From Streptomyces sp. NBC_01262 (GTDB taxonomy: Bacteria > Actinomycetota > Actinomycetes > Streptomycetales > Streptomycetaceae): a DNA stretch of 64,000 nucleotides. The notes beneath the pieces are model-generated. The model did no database searches. It saw nothing but the letters and a program-made list of their open reading frames with translations, and was not told the DNA's origin. The stretch is taken from NCBI RefSeq assembly GCF_036226365.1, contig NZ_CP108462.1, positions 2,046,001 through 2,110,000 on the forward strand. The letters run 5' to 3'. How positions within the stretch are numbered: the stretch's first letter is position 1; every line of letters begins with the position of its first letter. The translations under genes and the position numbers were made by a program. Of the stretch, positions 50,146-59,450 are shown one piece after another.

Positions 50146-51843
50146 ATGGCCACCACCCCTGAGAAGCCCGCAGCCACCGCTGCCCGCCGCAAGGCGAGCC
50201 GTCACCGCGGTGAGGGCCAGTGGGGCGTTGGGCACCTCACGCCTCTCAACGCCAACGAGCAGTTCAAGAAGGACGACGACGGTCTCAATGTGCGGGCGCG
50301 CATCGAGAACATCTACGCGCACCGCGGATTCGACTCGATCGACGGCGCCGACCTGCGCGGACGTATGCGCTGGTGGGGCCTGTACACCCAGCGCAAGCCC
50401 GGGATCGACGGCGGCAAGACCGCGATCCTGGAGCCGGAGGAGCTGGACGACAAGTACTTCATGCTGCGGGTCCGGATCGACGGCGGCCGGCTGAGCACCG
50501 AGCAGCTGCGCGTCATCGGCGAGATCTCGCAGGAGTTCGCCCGGGGCACCGCGGACATCACCGACCGGCAGAACATCCAGCTGCACTGGATCCGGATCGA
50601 GGACGTGCCGGAGATCTGGCGCCGCCTGGAGGCCGTCGGGCTCTCCACCACCGAGGCCTGCGGCGACACCCCCCGCGTGATCCTCGGCTCACCGGTGGCG
50701 GGGATCGCGGAGGACGAGATCATCGACGGCACACCGGCCGTTGATGAGATCCATGCCCGCATTGTGGGCAACAAGGACTTCTCCAACCTCCCCCGCAAGT
50801 TCAAGTCGGCGATCTCCGGTTCACCGCTGCTCGATGTCGCGCACGAGATCAACGACATCGCCTTCGTCGGCGTGGAGCACCCCGACCGCGGCCCCGGCTT
50901 CGACCTGTGGGTCGGCGGCGGGCTGTCCACCAACCCCAAGATCGGCGTCCGGCTCGGCGCCTGGGTGCCGCTGGAGGAGGTCGCGGATGTCTACGAGGGC
51001 GTCATCTCGATCTTCCGTGACTTCGGCTACCGCCGGCTGCGCACCCGCGCCCGCCTGAAGTTCCTGGTCGCCGACTGGGGCCCGGCGAAGTTCCGCCAGG
51101 TCCTGGAGGACGACTACCTCAAGCGCAAGCTGGTCGACGGCCCGGCCCCGGCCCAGCCGGTCGAGCAGTGGCGCGACCACGTCGGCGTCCACCGCCAGCA
51201 GGACGGCCGCTTCTACGTGGGCTTCGCCCCGTACGTGGGCCGGGTCGACGGCGCCACGCTCGGCAAGATCGCCGAGCTGGCGGAGGAGCACGGCTCGGGC
51301 CGGCTGCGCACCACCGTCGAGCAGAAGATGATCGTGCTCGACGTCGAGGAGCCCCGCGTCGCGTCGCTGGTCGCGGGCCTGGAGGCGCTGGGCCTGAAGG
51401 TCACGCCCTCCCCCTTCCGGCGCGGGACGATGGCCTGCACCGGCATCGAGTTCTGCAAGCTCGCGATCGTCGAGACCAAGGCGCGCGGCGCCTCGCTCAT
51501 CGACGAACTGGAGCGCCGCCTCCCGGAGTTCGACGAGCCGATCACCATCAACGTCAACGGCTGCCCGAACGCCTGCGCCCGTATCCAGGTGGCGGACATC
51601 GGTCTCAAGGGCCAGCTGGTCCTGGACAAGGACGGCAACCAGGTCGAGGGCTTCCAGGTGCACCTGGGCGGCGCCCTGGGCCTGGAGGCCGCCTTCGGCC
51701 GCAAGGTGCGTGGCCTGAAGGTCACCTCGCAGGAACTGCCGGACTACGTGGAGCGGGTGCTGACGCGCTTCCAGGCGGAGCGCGAGGACGGCGAGCGCTT
51801 CGCGACGTGGGCGGCGCGGGCGAGCGAGGAGGCCCTGTCATGA
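50146..51843 (+). CDS. Ferredoxin-dependent sulfite reductase (NirA/SirA type)
   Basis: 565 residues. It reduces sulfite to sulfide with siroheme and a 4Fe-4S cluster. The cluster cysteines are in CTGIEFCK and GCPNACAR, and siroheme-binding basic residues lie in TDRQNIQLHWIR and RTRARLKFLV. A Tyr (GLYTQRK) and a Cys (TEACGDTPR) match the pair that crosslinks in mycobacterial NirA. It starts the assimilatory operon and overlaps the next gene by ATGA. A cysteine leader peptide upstream suggests cysteine control. Siroheme supply is represented by the chelatase gene at the far end of the operon. Confidence 0.94.
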   Translation: MATTPEKPAATAARRKASRHRGEGQWGVGHLTPLNANEQFKKDDDGLNVRARIENIYAHRGFDSIDGADLRGRMRWWGLYTQRKPGIDGGKTAILEPEELDDKYFMLRVRIDGGRLSTEQLRVIGEISQEFARGTADITDRQNIQLHWIRIEDVPEIWRRLEAVGLSTTEACGDTPRVILGSPVAGIAEDEIIDGTPAVDEIHARIVGNKDFSNLPRKFKSAISGSPLLDVAHEINDIAFVGVEHPDRGPGFDLWVGGGLSTNPKIGVRLGAWVPLEEVADVYEGVISIFRDFGYRRLRTRARLKFLVADWGPAKFRQVLEDDYLKRKLVDGPAPAQPVEQWRDHVGVHRQQDGRFYVGFAPYVGRVDGATLGKIAELAEEHGSGRLRTTVEQKMIVLDVEEPRVASLVAGLEALGLKVTPSPFRRGTMACTGIEFCKLAIVETKARGASLIDELERRLPEFDEPITINVNGCPNACARIQVADIGLKGQLVLDKDGNQVEGFQVHLGGALGLEAAFGRKVRGLKVTSQELPDYVERVLTRFQAEREDGERFATWAARASEEALS

Positions 51844-52019
51844 GTGAGCGAGCGGCGCCTTTCTACTGCCCGTACTGCGGCGACGAGGACCTGCACCCCG
51901 GGGAAGCCCACGGGGCGTGGGAATGCAGGGCGTGCAACCGCGCCTTTCAGTTGAAGTTCCTCGGCCTCCTGGCCAGGGGACTCAGCACCGCTCCCCTCGA
52001 CGGAGGCGACACCACGTGA
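51840..52019 (+). CDS. 59-residue zinc-ribbon protein in sulfate operon
   Basis: Contains CPYCGDED and ECRACNRAFQLKF, giving two CxxC knuckles of a zinc ribbon. It overlaps sulfite reductase (ATGA) and is overlapped by cysH (GTGA), so it must be translated with them. A small gene in this place is conserved in the Streptomyces sulfate cluster (S. coelicolor order, from memory). The role is unknown; it could be an accessory to the reductases. Confidence 0.82.
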   Translation: MSERAAPFYCPYCGDEDLHPGEAHGAWECRACNRAFQLKFLGLLARGLSTAPLDGGDTT

Positions 52020-52729
52020 GCACCGCACAGGCCGAAGACCTCAAGCAGCAAGACCTCAAGACCCTCGCCGAGCAGGCGGGCCGCGACCTGGAGGAGTCCT
52101 CGGCCGAGGACATCCTGCGCTGGGCCGTGGAGAACTTCGGGCCGCGTTTCTGTGTGACCTCCTCCATGGAGGACGCCGTCGTGGCACACCTCGCCTCCCG
52201 GGTCGCGCCGGGCGTCGACGTGGTGTTCCTGGACACCGGCTATCACTTCCCGGAGACCATCGGCACCCGGGACGCGGTCGCCGCCGTCATGGACGTGAAC
52301 GTCATCACACTCACCCCGCGCCAGAGCGTGGCCGAGCAGGACGCCCAGTACGGGCCGAAGCTGCACGACCGCGATCCGGACCTGTGCTGCGCCCTGCGCA
52401 AGGTGAAGCCGCTGGAAGAAGGCCTGACCAGGTACGACGCATGGGCGACGGGACTGCGCCGCGACGAGTCCCCGACCCGCGCCGGAACTCCGGTCGTGAG
52501 CTGGGACGAAAAGCGACAAAAGGTGAAAATCTCGCCTATCGCACGGTGGTCACAGGAAGACGTGGCAGCCTACGTTGCCACGCACGGAGTCCTTACGAAC
52601 CCTCTGCTGATGGACGGCTATGCCTCCGTCGGCTGCGCCCCGTGCACCCGACGGGTGCTGGAGGGCGAGGACGCCCGCGCGGGCCGCTGGGCGGGCCGGG
52701 CCAAGACCGAATGCGGACTGCACGGCTGA
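52016..52729 (+). CDS. cysH: Adenylylsulfate (APS)/PAPS reductase CysH
   Basis: 237 residues. PP-loop-like fold with FCVTSSMEDAVVAH. It has the [4Fe-4S]-cluster cysteine pattern of APS reductases: DPDLCCALRKVKP and VGCAPCTRR, plus the catalytic C-terminal ECGLHG. The cluster motif implies APS rather than PAPS as the preferred substrate; the cysC gene downstream may then serve PAPS for other uses. Start GTG 52016 overlaps the previous stop and has GGAGG upstream. Confidence 0.94.
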   Translation: MSTAQAEDLKQQDLKTLAEQAGRDLEESSAEDILRWAVENFGPRFCVTSSMEDAVVAHLASRVAPGVDVVFLDTGYHFPETIGTRDAVAAVMDVNVITLTPRQSVAEQDAQYGPKLHDRDPDLCCALRKVKPLEEGLTRYDAWATGLRRDESPTRAGTPVVSWDEKRQKVKISPIARWSQEDVAAYVATHGVLTNPLLMDGYASVGCAPCTRRVLEGEDARAGRWAGRAKTECGLHG

Positions 52730-52772
52730 TATGCACCCGGACCGTACGGAACAGACCTCACAGGAGAAACAG

Positions 52773-53318
52773 ATGAGCGTGACAGACACCGGAGCCACGA
52801 TCTGGCTCACGGGTCTGCCGAGCGCGGGCAAGACCACGATCGCCTACGCGCTGGCGGACCGGCTGCGCGCCGACGGCCACCGGGTCGAGGTGCTGGACGG
52901 CGACGAGATCCGCGAGTTCCTGTCCTCGGGCCTCGGCTTCACCCGTGAGGACCGGCACACCAACGTCCAGCGCATCGGCTTCGTCGCCGAACTGCTGGCC
53001 AGCAACGGCGTCAAGGTCCTGGTCCCGGTCATCGCGCCGTACGCCGACAGCCGCGAGGCCGTCCGCAAGCGTCACCAGACCGAGGGCACGGTCTTCCTGG
53101 AGGTCCATGTCGCCACGCCGGTCGAGGTCTGCTCCGTGAGAGACGTCAAGGGCCTGTACGCCAAGCAGGCGGCCGGCGAGATATCCGGGCTGACCGGTGT
53201 CGACGACCCGTACGAGGCGCCCGAGACCCCCGACCTGCGTCTGCAGACCCAGGACCACACCGTCGAGGACTCCGCCGCGGTGCTCACCGCACTGCTCGTC
53301 GAGAAGGGGCTGGCATGA
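52773..53318 (+). CDS. cysC: Adenylylsulfate kinase CysC
   Basis: 181 residues. Walker A is GLPSAGKTT, with the APS-kinase motifs DGDEIREFLSSGLGFTREDR and VRDVKGLYAKQAAGE. It phosphorylates APS to PAPS. ATG 52773 has AGGAG a few bases upstream. The ATGA overlap with cysD indicates coupled translation. Confidence 0.94.
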   Translation: MSVTDTGATIWLTGLPSAGKTTIAYALADRLRADGHRVEVLDGDEIREFLSSGLGFTREDRHTNVQRIGFVAELLASNGVKVLVPVIAPYADSREAVRKRHQTEGTVFLEVHVATPVEVCSVRDVKGLYAKQAAGEISGLTGVDDPYEAPETPDLRLQTQDHTVEDSAAVLTALLVEKGLA

Positions 53319-54253
53319 CGGCCACCGTCGCGTCGCACACCGGCACCACCGGGAACCCGTACGCGCTCAGCCACCTGGACGCGCTGGAGTCCGAGGCCGT
53401 CCACATCTTCCGCGAGGTCGCGGGCGAGTTCGAGCGGCCGGTGATCCTCTTCTCCGGCGGCAAGGACTCCATCGTCATGCTGCACCTGGCGCTGAAGGCC
53501 TTCGCCCCGGCGCCGGTGCCCTTCGCCCTGCTGCATGTCGACACCGGTCACAACTTCCCTGAGGTCATCGACTACCGCGACCGCGCCGCCGCCCGGCACA
53601 ACCTGCGGCTGCACGTCGCGAACGTGCAGGACTACATCGACGACGGCCGGCTGCGCGAGCGCCCCGACGGCACCCGCAACCCGCTGCAGACCGTCCCGCT
53701 GCTCGACGGCATCGCCGAGGGCAAGTACGACGCCGTCTTCGGCGGCGGCCGCCGCGACGAGGAGAAGGCCCGCGCCAAGGAGCGCGTGTTCTCCCTGCGC
53801 GACGAGTTCGGCGCCTGGGACCCGCGCCGCCAGCGCCCCGAGCTGTGGTCGCTCTACAACGGCCGGCACGCCGCCGGCGAGCACGTCCGGGTCTTCCCGC
53901 TCTCCAACTGGACCGAGCTGGACGTGTGGCAGTACATCGCCCGCGAGGGCATCGAGCTTCCGGAGATCTACTACGCCCACGAGCGGGACGTCTTCGCCCG
54001 CGACGGCATGTGGCTGACCGCCGGCGACTGGGGCGGCCCCAAGGACGGCGAGACCGTGGAGCGCCGGCTGATCCGCTACCGCACGGTGGGCGACATGTCC
54101 TGCACCGGCGCCGTGGACTCCGACGCCGCGACGATCGAGCAGGTCATCACCGAGATCGCCGCGTCCCGGCTGACCGAGCGCGGGGCCACGCGGGCCGACG
54201 ACAAGATGTCCGAGGCCGCGATGGAAGACCGCAAGCGCGAGGGGTACTTCTAA
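53315..54253 (+). CDS. cysD: Sulfate adenylyltransferase subunit 2 CysD
   Basis: 312 residues, N-type ATP pyrophosphatase. The P-loop SGGKDSIVML, GGGRRDEEKARAKERVFS and NWTELDVWQYI are diagnostic. With CysN it makes APS from sulfate and ATP. It overlaps cysC by 4 bp and ends 2 bp before cysN. Confidence 0.95.
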   Translation: MTATVASHTGTTGNPYALSHLDALESEAVHIFREVAGEFERPVILFSGGKDSIVMLHLALKAFAPAPVPFALLHVDTGHNFPEVIDYRDRAAARHNLRLHVANVQDYIDDGRLRERPDGTRNPLQTVPLLDGIAEGKYDAVFGGGRRDEEKARAKERVFSLRDEFGAWDPRRQRPELWSLYNGRHAAGEHVRVFPLSNWTELDVWQYIAREGIELPEIYYAHERDVFARDGMWLTAGDWGGPKDGETVERRLIRYRTVGDMSCTGAVDSDAATIEQVITEIAASRLTERGATRADDKMSEAAMEDRKREGYF

Positions 54254-54255
54254 CC

Positions 54256-55593
54256 ATGACCAGCATCACGACCGAGCAGCTCTCGGCCACCACCTCGCTG
54301 CTGCGTTTCGCCACCGCCGGATCCGTGGACGACGGCAAGTCCACCCTCGTCGGCCGGCTGCTGCACGACTCCAAGTCGGTCCTCACCGACCAGCTGGAGG
54401 CCGTTGAGCTGGCCTCCGCCCGGCGCGGCCAGGAGACCCCCGACCTGGCGCTGCTCACCGACGGCCTGCGGGCCGAGCGCGAGCAGGGCATCACCATCGA
54501 TGTCGCGTACCGCTACTTCGCCACCGCCCGGCGCCGGTTCATCCTCGCCGACACCCCCGGGCATGTGCAGTACACCCGCAACATGGTCACCGGCGCCTCC
54601 ACCGCCGAGCTGGCCGTGGTCCTGGTCGACGCCCGCAACGGCGTCGTCGAGCAGACCCGCCGGCACGCCGCCGTCGCCGCGCTGCTGCGCGTCCCGCATG
54701 TCGTGCTGGCCGTCAACAAGATGGACCTGGTCGAGTACTCGGAGCCCGTCTTCGCCGCGATCGCCGAGGAGTTCACGGCGTACGCCGTCGAGCTGGGCGT
54801 GCCCGAGGTCACCGCGATCCCGATCTCGGCCCTGGCCGGCGACAACGTCGTGGAGCCGAGCGCGAACATGGACTGGTACGGCGGCCCGACGGTCCTGGAG
54901 CACCTGGAGACGGTGCCGGTCAGCCATGACCTGGCGCACTGCCACGCCCGCCTGCCGGTGCAGTACGTCATCCGGCCGCAGACCGCCGAGCTCCCGGACT
55001 ACCGGGGGTACGCGGGCCAGATCGCGGCCGGGACGTTCCGCATCGGCGAGGAGGTCACCGTGCTGCCCTCGGGCCGCACGTCGAAGATCTCCGGCATCGA
55101 CCTGCTGGGCACGCCGGTCGACGCCGCCTGGACCACGCAGTCGGTGACCGTCCTGCTGGAGGACGACATCGACGTCTCGCGCGGCGACCTGATCGTGCCG
55201 ACGAAGGACGCGCCGGCGACCACGCAGGACATCGAGGCCACCGTGTGCCACGTGGCGGACCAGCCGCTCACCATCGGCCACCGTGTGCTGCTCAAGCACG
55301 GCACCCGTACGGTCAAGGCGATCGTCAAGGACATCCCGTCCCGTCTGACGCTCGACGACCTGTCCCTGCACCCGCACCCGGGACAGCTCGTCGCCAACGA
55401 CATCGGCCGGGTGAAGATCCGTACCGCCGAGCCGCTCCCGGTCGACTCGTACTCCGACTCCCGGCGCACCGGCTCGTTCATCCTCATCGACCCGAACGAC
55501 GGCACCACGCTCACCGCGGGCATGGTCGGCGAATCGTTCGCCTCTCCGGAGCCCGTCCGGAACGAGGCCGACGACGAAGGGTGGGACTTCTGA
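54256..55593 (+). CDS. cysN: Sulfate adenylyltransferase subunit 1 CysN (GTPase)
   Basis: 445 residues. GTPase motifs are GSVDDGKSTL (G1), DTPGH (G3) and NKMDL (G4), followed by EF-Tu-like beta domains. It couples GTP hydrolysis to APS synthesis by CysD. There is no fused APS kinase domain; the kinase is separate as cysC. The stop overlaps a short downstream ORF (ATGA). Confidence 0.95.
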   Translation: MTSITTEQLSATTSLLRFATAGSVDDGKSTLVGRLLHDSKSVLTDQLEAVELASARRGQETPDLALLTDGLRAEREQGITIDVAYRYFATARRRFILADTPGHVQYTRNMVTGASTAELAVVLVDARNGVVEQTRRHAAVAALLRVPHVVLAVNKMDLVEYSEPVFAAIAEEFTAYAVELGVPEVTAIPISALAGDNVVEPSANMDWYGGPTVLEHLETVPVSHDLAHCHARLPVQYVIRPQTAELPDYRGYAGQIAAGTFRIGEEVTVLPSGRTSKISGIDLLGTPVDAAWTTQSVTVLLEDDIDVSRGDLIVPTKDAPATTQDIEATVCHVADQPLTIGHRVLLKHGTRTVKAIVKDIPSRLTLDDLSLHPHPGQLVANDIGRVKIRTAEPLPVDSYSDSRRTGSFILIDPNDGTTLTAGMVGESFASPEPVRNEADDEGWDF

Positions 55594-55694
55594 TGAGCGT
55601 CGACGCCTTCTCCACCTTCGCCAAGGAAGGTGGCCGTATCGGCAGTGGCTGTCTCGGCAGCGGCGAGGGCGGCGTTTCGCGATGTGCGCGCTGA
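55593..55694 (+). CDS. 33-residue ORF overlapping cysN stop
   Basis: Starts MSVDAFSTFAKEGG and ends CAR, with two cysteines. ATG 55593 overlaps the cysN stop. It might be coupled to cysN or be a leader for the transporter genes. A second short ORF, 55682-55774, also with two cysteines, overlaps it. Neither has a clear ribosome binding site. Confidence 0.3.
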   Translation: MSVDAFSTFAKEGGRIGSGCLGSGEGGVSRCAR

Positions 55695-55818
55695 CGCGCG
55701 AGCACCGCAACCCCCCGTGCATGTCCAGCCGCATGACCGAAATGTTTGACAGCCACCTCCCGGCCGCGCCATAACCAACCGCGTGCGCGAGCCGGGGCCC
55801 CTGAGAGGAACACCTCCC

Positions 55819-56958
55819 GTGACTGCCGATCGCTCCCCCGCTCCGGACTCCCCGAGAAGCACCACCCGCCGCCGCCTGATCGCCGGCGCAGCCCTTCTCC
55901 CCCTGCTGGGTCTCGCCGCCTGCGGCTACGGCTCGGAGAAGACGGACACCACCACCAACGCGGCCGCGAGCGGCAGCGCCAGCGGCAAGAAGCTGTCGGC
56001 GAGCGAAGTGAAGATCGGCTACTTCGCCAACCTCACGCACGGCACGGCCCTGGTCGGCCTGGCCGAGAACGGCCCGATCCGGGAGGTCCTGGGCGCCACC
56101 AGCGTCAAGACCTCGGTCTTCAACGCGGGCCCGGCCGAGATCGAGGCACTGAACGCCGGTTCCATCGACATCGGCTGGATCGGCCCCTCCCCCTCCATCA
56201 ACGGCTATGTGAAGTCCAGCGGCAAGAACCTGAAGATCATCTCCGGTTCGGCCTCCGGTGGCGTCAAGCTCGTCGTCAACCCGAAGAAGATCAAGACCCT
56301 GGCGGACGTCAAGGGCAAGAAGATCGCCACCCCGCAGCTGGGCAACACCCAGGACGTGGCCTTCCTCAACTGGATCGCCGACCAGGGCTGGAAGGTCGAC
56401 GCGACCACCGGCAAGGGCGATGTCTCCGTCGTCCGTACGGACAACAAGATCACCCCGGACGCCTACAAGGCCGGCTCCATCGACGGCGCCTGGGTGCCCG
56501 AGCCGACGGCCTCCAAGCTGGTGGCCGAGGGCGCGAAGGTGCTGCTCGACGAGAGCTCGCTGTGGGACGGCGGCAAGTTCGTCATCACGAACGTGATCGT
56601 CCGCCAGGCGTTCCTGAAGGAGCACCCCGACGTGGTCAAGGCCGTGCTCCAGGGCTCGGTGAACACCAACGCCTGGATCAACGCCAACTCCGACAAGGCC
56701 AAGGCCATCGCCAACCAGGAGCTGGCCACGCTCTCCGGCAAGGCCCTTCCGGACGCGGTCATCGACCCGGCCTGGAAGAGCATCAGCTTCACCGACGACC
56801 CGCTGGCCTCCACCCTGCAGACCGAGGCCGACCACGCGGTCACGGCCGGACTGCTGAAGAAGCCCGACCTCAGCGGCATCTACGACCTGTCGATCCTCAA
56901 CTCGGTCCTGAAGGCGGACGGCAAGACGGCGATCTCGGACGCCGGTCTCGGCAGCTAG
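55819..56958 (+). CDS. Sulfonate-type ABC transporter solute-binding lipoprotein
   Basis: About 379 residues, SsuA/TauA family. The N-terminus has RRRLIAGAALLPLLGLAAC, a lipobox after a basic stretch. The mature domain has VKIGYFANLTHGTALVG and NAGSIDIGWIGPSPSINGYV. It binds an organic sulfur compound outside the membrane for import, fitting the sulfur context; the exact ligand (alkanesulfonate, taurine or sulfate ester) is not known. GTG 55819 follows GAGAGG. It is the first of three transporter genes. Confidence 0.87.
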   Translation: MTADRSPAPDSPRSTTRRRLIAGAALLPLLGLAACGYGSEKTDTTTNAAASGSASGKKLSASEVKIGYFANLTHGTALVGLAENGPIREVLGATSVKTSVFNAGPAEIEALNAGSIDIGWIGPSPSINGYVKSSGKNLKIISGSASGGVKLVVNPKKIKTLADVKGKKIATPQLGNTQDVAFLNWIADQGWKVDATTGKGDVSVVRTDNKITPDAYKAGSIDGAWVPEPTASKLVAEGAKVLLDESSLWDGGKFVITNVIVRQAFLKEHPDVVKAVLQGSVNTNAWINANSDKAKAIANQELATLSGKALPDAVIDPAWKSISFTDDPLASTLQTEADHAVTAGLLKKPDLSGIYDLSILNSVLKADGKTAISDAGLGS

Positions 56959-56997
56959 CCCGTCCCCCGCACGCCCGATCTCCAGGAGGTGACACCC

Positions 56998-57801
56998 ATG
57001 GCCACCGCACTCAGCAAGCAGCCCGCCGACGCCGAGCCCGGTAGCGAAGCGGTCCCGTACGCCGCCCGCATCGAGCACGTCTCGAAGTCCTTCGGCCGCC
57101 CCGGCGCGCAACAGCACGTGCTGGACGACATCACCATCGATGTCGCCCCCGGCGAATTCGTCTGCCTCCTGGGGGCCTCGGGCTGCGGCAAGTCCACCCT
57201 GCTCAACCTGGTCGCAGGACTCGACCGGCCGTCCGCCGGGGGCATCGAGACCCCCGGCGGCCGTCCGGCCCTGATGTTCCAGGAGCACGCCCTCTTCCCG
57301 TGGCTCACCGCGGGCAGGAACATCGAACTCGCCCTGCGCATGCGGGGCGTCCCCGGCGCCGAGCGCCGCGACGAGGCCGAGCGGCTGCTCGAACTCGTCC
57401 GGCTGCGCGGTGCCTACGGCAAGCGGGTGCACGAGCTGTCCGGCGGCATGCGGCAGCGCGTGGCGCTGGCCCGCGCGCTCGCCCAGGACAGCCAACTGCT
57501 GCTGATGGACGAGCCGTTCGCGGCCCTGGACGCCATCACGCGCGACGTGCTGCACGAGGAGCTGACCCGCATCTGGTCGCAGACCGACCTGTCGGTGCTC
57601 TTCGTGACGCACAACGTGCGCGAGGCCGTGCGTCTTGCGCAGCGCGTGATTCTGCTGTCGTCGCGTCCGGGCCGGATCGCCCGCGAGTGGACGGTGGACA
57701 TACCTCAGCCCCGCCGTATCGAGGACGCCGCGGTCGCCGAACTGTCCGTAGAGATCACCGAACAGCTTCGGGGGGAGATCCGACGCCATGGCCAGCACTG
57801 A
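56998..57801 (+). CDS. ABC transporter ATPase (SsuB-type)
   Basis: 267 residues. Walker A GASGCGKST, Q loop FQEHALFPWLTA, signature LSGGMRQR, Walker B LLMDEPFAALD and His switch THN. It powers uptake with the neighbouring permease. ATG 56998 follows AGGAGGTGA at the ideal distance. It overlaps the permease gene by 14 bp. Confidence 0.94.
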   Translation: MATALSKQPADAEPGSEAVPYAARIEHVSKSFGRPGAQQHVLDDITIDVAPGEFVCLLGASGCGKSTLLNLVAGLDRPSAGGIETPGGRPALMFQEHALFPWLTAGRNIELALRMRGVPGAERRDEAERLLELVRLRGAYGKRVHELSGGMRQRVALARALAQDSQLLLMDEPFAALDAITRDVLHEELTRIWSQTDLSVLFVTHNVREAVRLAQRVILLSSRPGRIAREWTVDIPQPRRIEDAAVAELSVEITEQLRGEIRRHGQH

Positions 57802-58687
57802 CACCCACACGAAGCCCGCCGTTGTCGGCAAGACGGAGCTGGACGGCCTGGAGGCCGGACTCGACGCCCTGGAGACCACGGTCACCCAGCGGGCCCCGCT
57901 CGTCGGCAAGCTCCGCGCGAAGGCGGTGCCGCCGGTCGTCGCGATCGCACTCGTCCTGATCGGGTGGCAGCTGGCCTACCACTTCCAGGTCAAGCCGCAC
58001 TACGTCCTGCCGAGCCCGGCCGACGTGGCGCAGTCGCTGAAGGACCAGTGGCTCAAGGGCACCCTGCTCCAACTCGTCTGGACCAGCCTGTCGCGCGGCG
58101 TCCTCGGCTTCCTCGCCTCGGTCGCCATCGGCACCCCGCTTGGTCTGATCGTCGCCCGGGTCAAGCCGGTACGGGCGGCCATCGGCCCGATCCTGTCCGG
58201 CCTGCAGTCGCTGCCGTCGGTGGCCTGGGTGCCGGCCGCGATCATCTGGTTCGGTCTGTCCGACGCCACGATCTACGCGGTCGTGCTGCTGGGCGCCGTC
58301 CCGTCCATCGCCAACGGCCTGGTGGCGGGCGTCGACCAGATCCCGCCGCTGTACCTGCGGGCGGGCCGGGTGATCGGCGCGACCGGGCTGAACAGCGTGC
58401 GCCATGTGCTGCTGCCCGCCGCACTGCCCGGCTACCTGGCGGGCCTGAAGCAGGGCTGGGCCTTCTCCTGGCGCTCGCTGATGGCCGCCGAGCTGATCGT
58501 GAACTCCCCCGACCTGGGCACCGGCCTCGGCCAGTTCCTGGAGCAGGGCCGCGAGCAGTCCGACATGGCCTGGGTCCTCGCCGCGATCACGCTCATCCTG
58601 ATCGTCGGCATCGGCATCGAACTGCTGGTCTTCGCTCCCCTGGAGCGGCGCATCCTGCGCAGCCGCGGCCTGCTCGTCCGGAGCTGA
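57788..58687 (+). CDS. ABC transporter permease (SsuC-type)
   Basis: 299 residues, six membrane helices after a cytoplasmic N-terminus. The EAA loop region reads GRVIGATGLNSVRHVLLPAALPG. It forms the membrane channel for the sulfonate-type system. It ends 9 bp before the chelatase gene, probably the same operon. Confidence 0.93.
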   Translation: MASTDTHTKPAVVGKTELDGLEAGLDALETTVTQRAPLVGKLRAKAVPPVVAIALVLIGWQLAYHFQVKPHYVLPSPADVAQSLKDQWLKGTLLQLVWTSLSRGVLGFLASVAIGTPLGLIVARVKPVRAAIGPILSGLQSLPSVAWVPAAIIWFGLSDATIYAVVLLGAVPSIANGLVAGVDQIPPLYLRAGRVIGATGLNSVRHVLLPAALPGYLAGLKQGWAFSWRSLMAAELIVNSPDLGTGLGQFLEQGREQSDMAWVLAAITLILIVGIGIELLVFAPLERRILRSRGLLVRS

Positions 58688-58696
58688 CACCCGCCC

Positions 58697-59443
58697 ATGT
58701 CCCAGCCGGTGCTCCTCGTCATCGCCCACGGCAGCCGCGACCCGCGGCACGCCGCGACGGTCCACGCGCTCACCCAGCGCGTCCGGGCCGCCCGTCCGGG
58801 CGTTCGCGTCGTCACCGGCTACCTCGACCACTGCGCCCCCTCCGTCCCCCAGGTGATCGGCCGCCTGGCGGCGGAGGGGGTGCGCGACGCGGTCGCCCTT
58901 CCCCTGCTGCTCACCCGCGCCTTCCACGCCAAGGCCGATATCCCGGCCGTCCTGCGCGAGGCGACCGCGCACCACCCCCGGCTCGCCGTCCACCAGGCCG
59001 ATGTCCTCGGCCCCTCCCCGCTCCTGGTGTCCGCCCTGGAGCGACGGCTGCGCGAAGCCGGTCTGCGCCCCGGCGACCGCCGGTCCACCGGCATCGTCCT
59101 CGCCTCGGCGGGCTCCACCGACCCGGAAGCGATCGCGGTCATGGATGACATCGCCCGGCGGTGGCGGCACACCGGCTGGCGGGCCGTGCGGCCCGCGTTC
59201 GCCTCCGCGTCCCTCCCCCGCACCGAGGACGCCGTACGCCAGCTGCGCGCCGAGGGCTGCGCCCGGATCGCCGTCGCCCCGTACGTCGTCGCCCCCGGCT
59301 TCCTCCCGGACCGCATCGCACGCGGCGCCGCCGGCGCCGACCTCCTCGCGGACGTCCTGGGCGACGCCCCCGAGCTGGCCTCGCTCCTGCTGCGGCGCTA
59401 CGACGCGGCGCTCGCCCCCAGCCGGATGTCCCTGTCGGCCTGA
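58697..59443 (+). CDS. Sirohydrochlorin chelatase (CbiX/SirB-like)
   Basis: 248 residues formed of two CbiX-like halves: LLVIAHGSRDP at the start, with the metal-site His in AFHAKADIPAVL, and a second half from GIVLASAGSTDP to VVAPGFLPDRI. It inserts iron (or cobalt) into sirohydrochlorin. In this operon iron insertion to give siroheme for sulfite reductase is the likely role. There is no C-terminal His-rich tail. Confidence 0.9.
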   Translation: MSQPVLLVIAHGSRDPRHAATVHALTQRVRAARPGVRVVTGYLDHCAPSVPQVIGRLAAEGVRDAVALPLLLTRAFHAKADIPAVLREATAHHPRLAVHQADVLGPSPLLVSALERRLREAGLRPGDRRSTGIVLASAGSTDPEAIAVMDDIARRWRHTGWRAVRPAFASASLPRTEDAVRQLRAEGCARIAVAPYVVAPGFLPDRIARGAAGADLLADVLGDAPELASLLLRRYDAALAPSRMSLSA

Positions 59444-59450
59444 GCGGGGG

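Noticed and set aside
54250..57909. A 1219-codon open frame opposite cysN and the transporter genes
   Set aside because: It is antisense to clearly recognisable genes and has no family motif; it follows from GC-biased codons.
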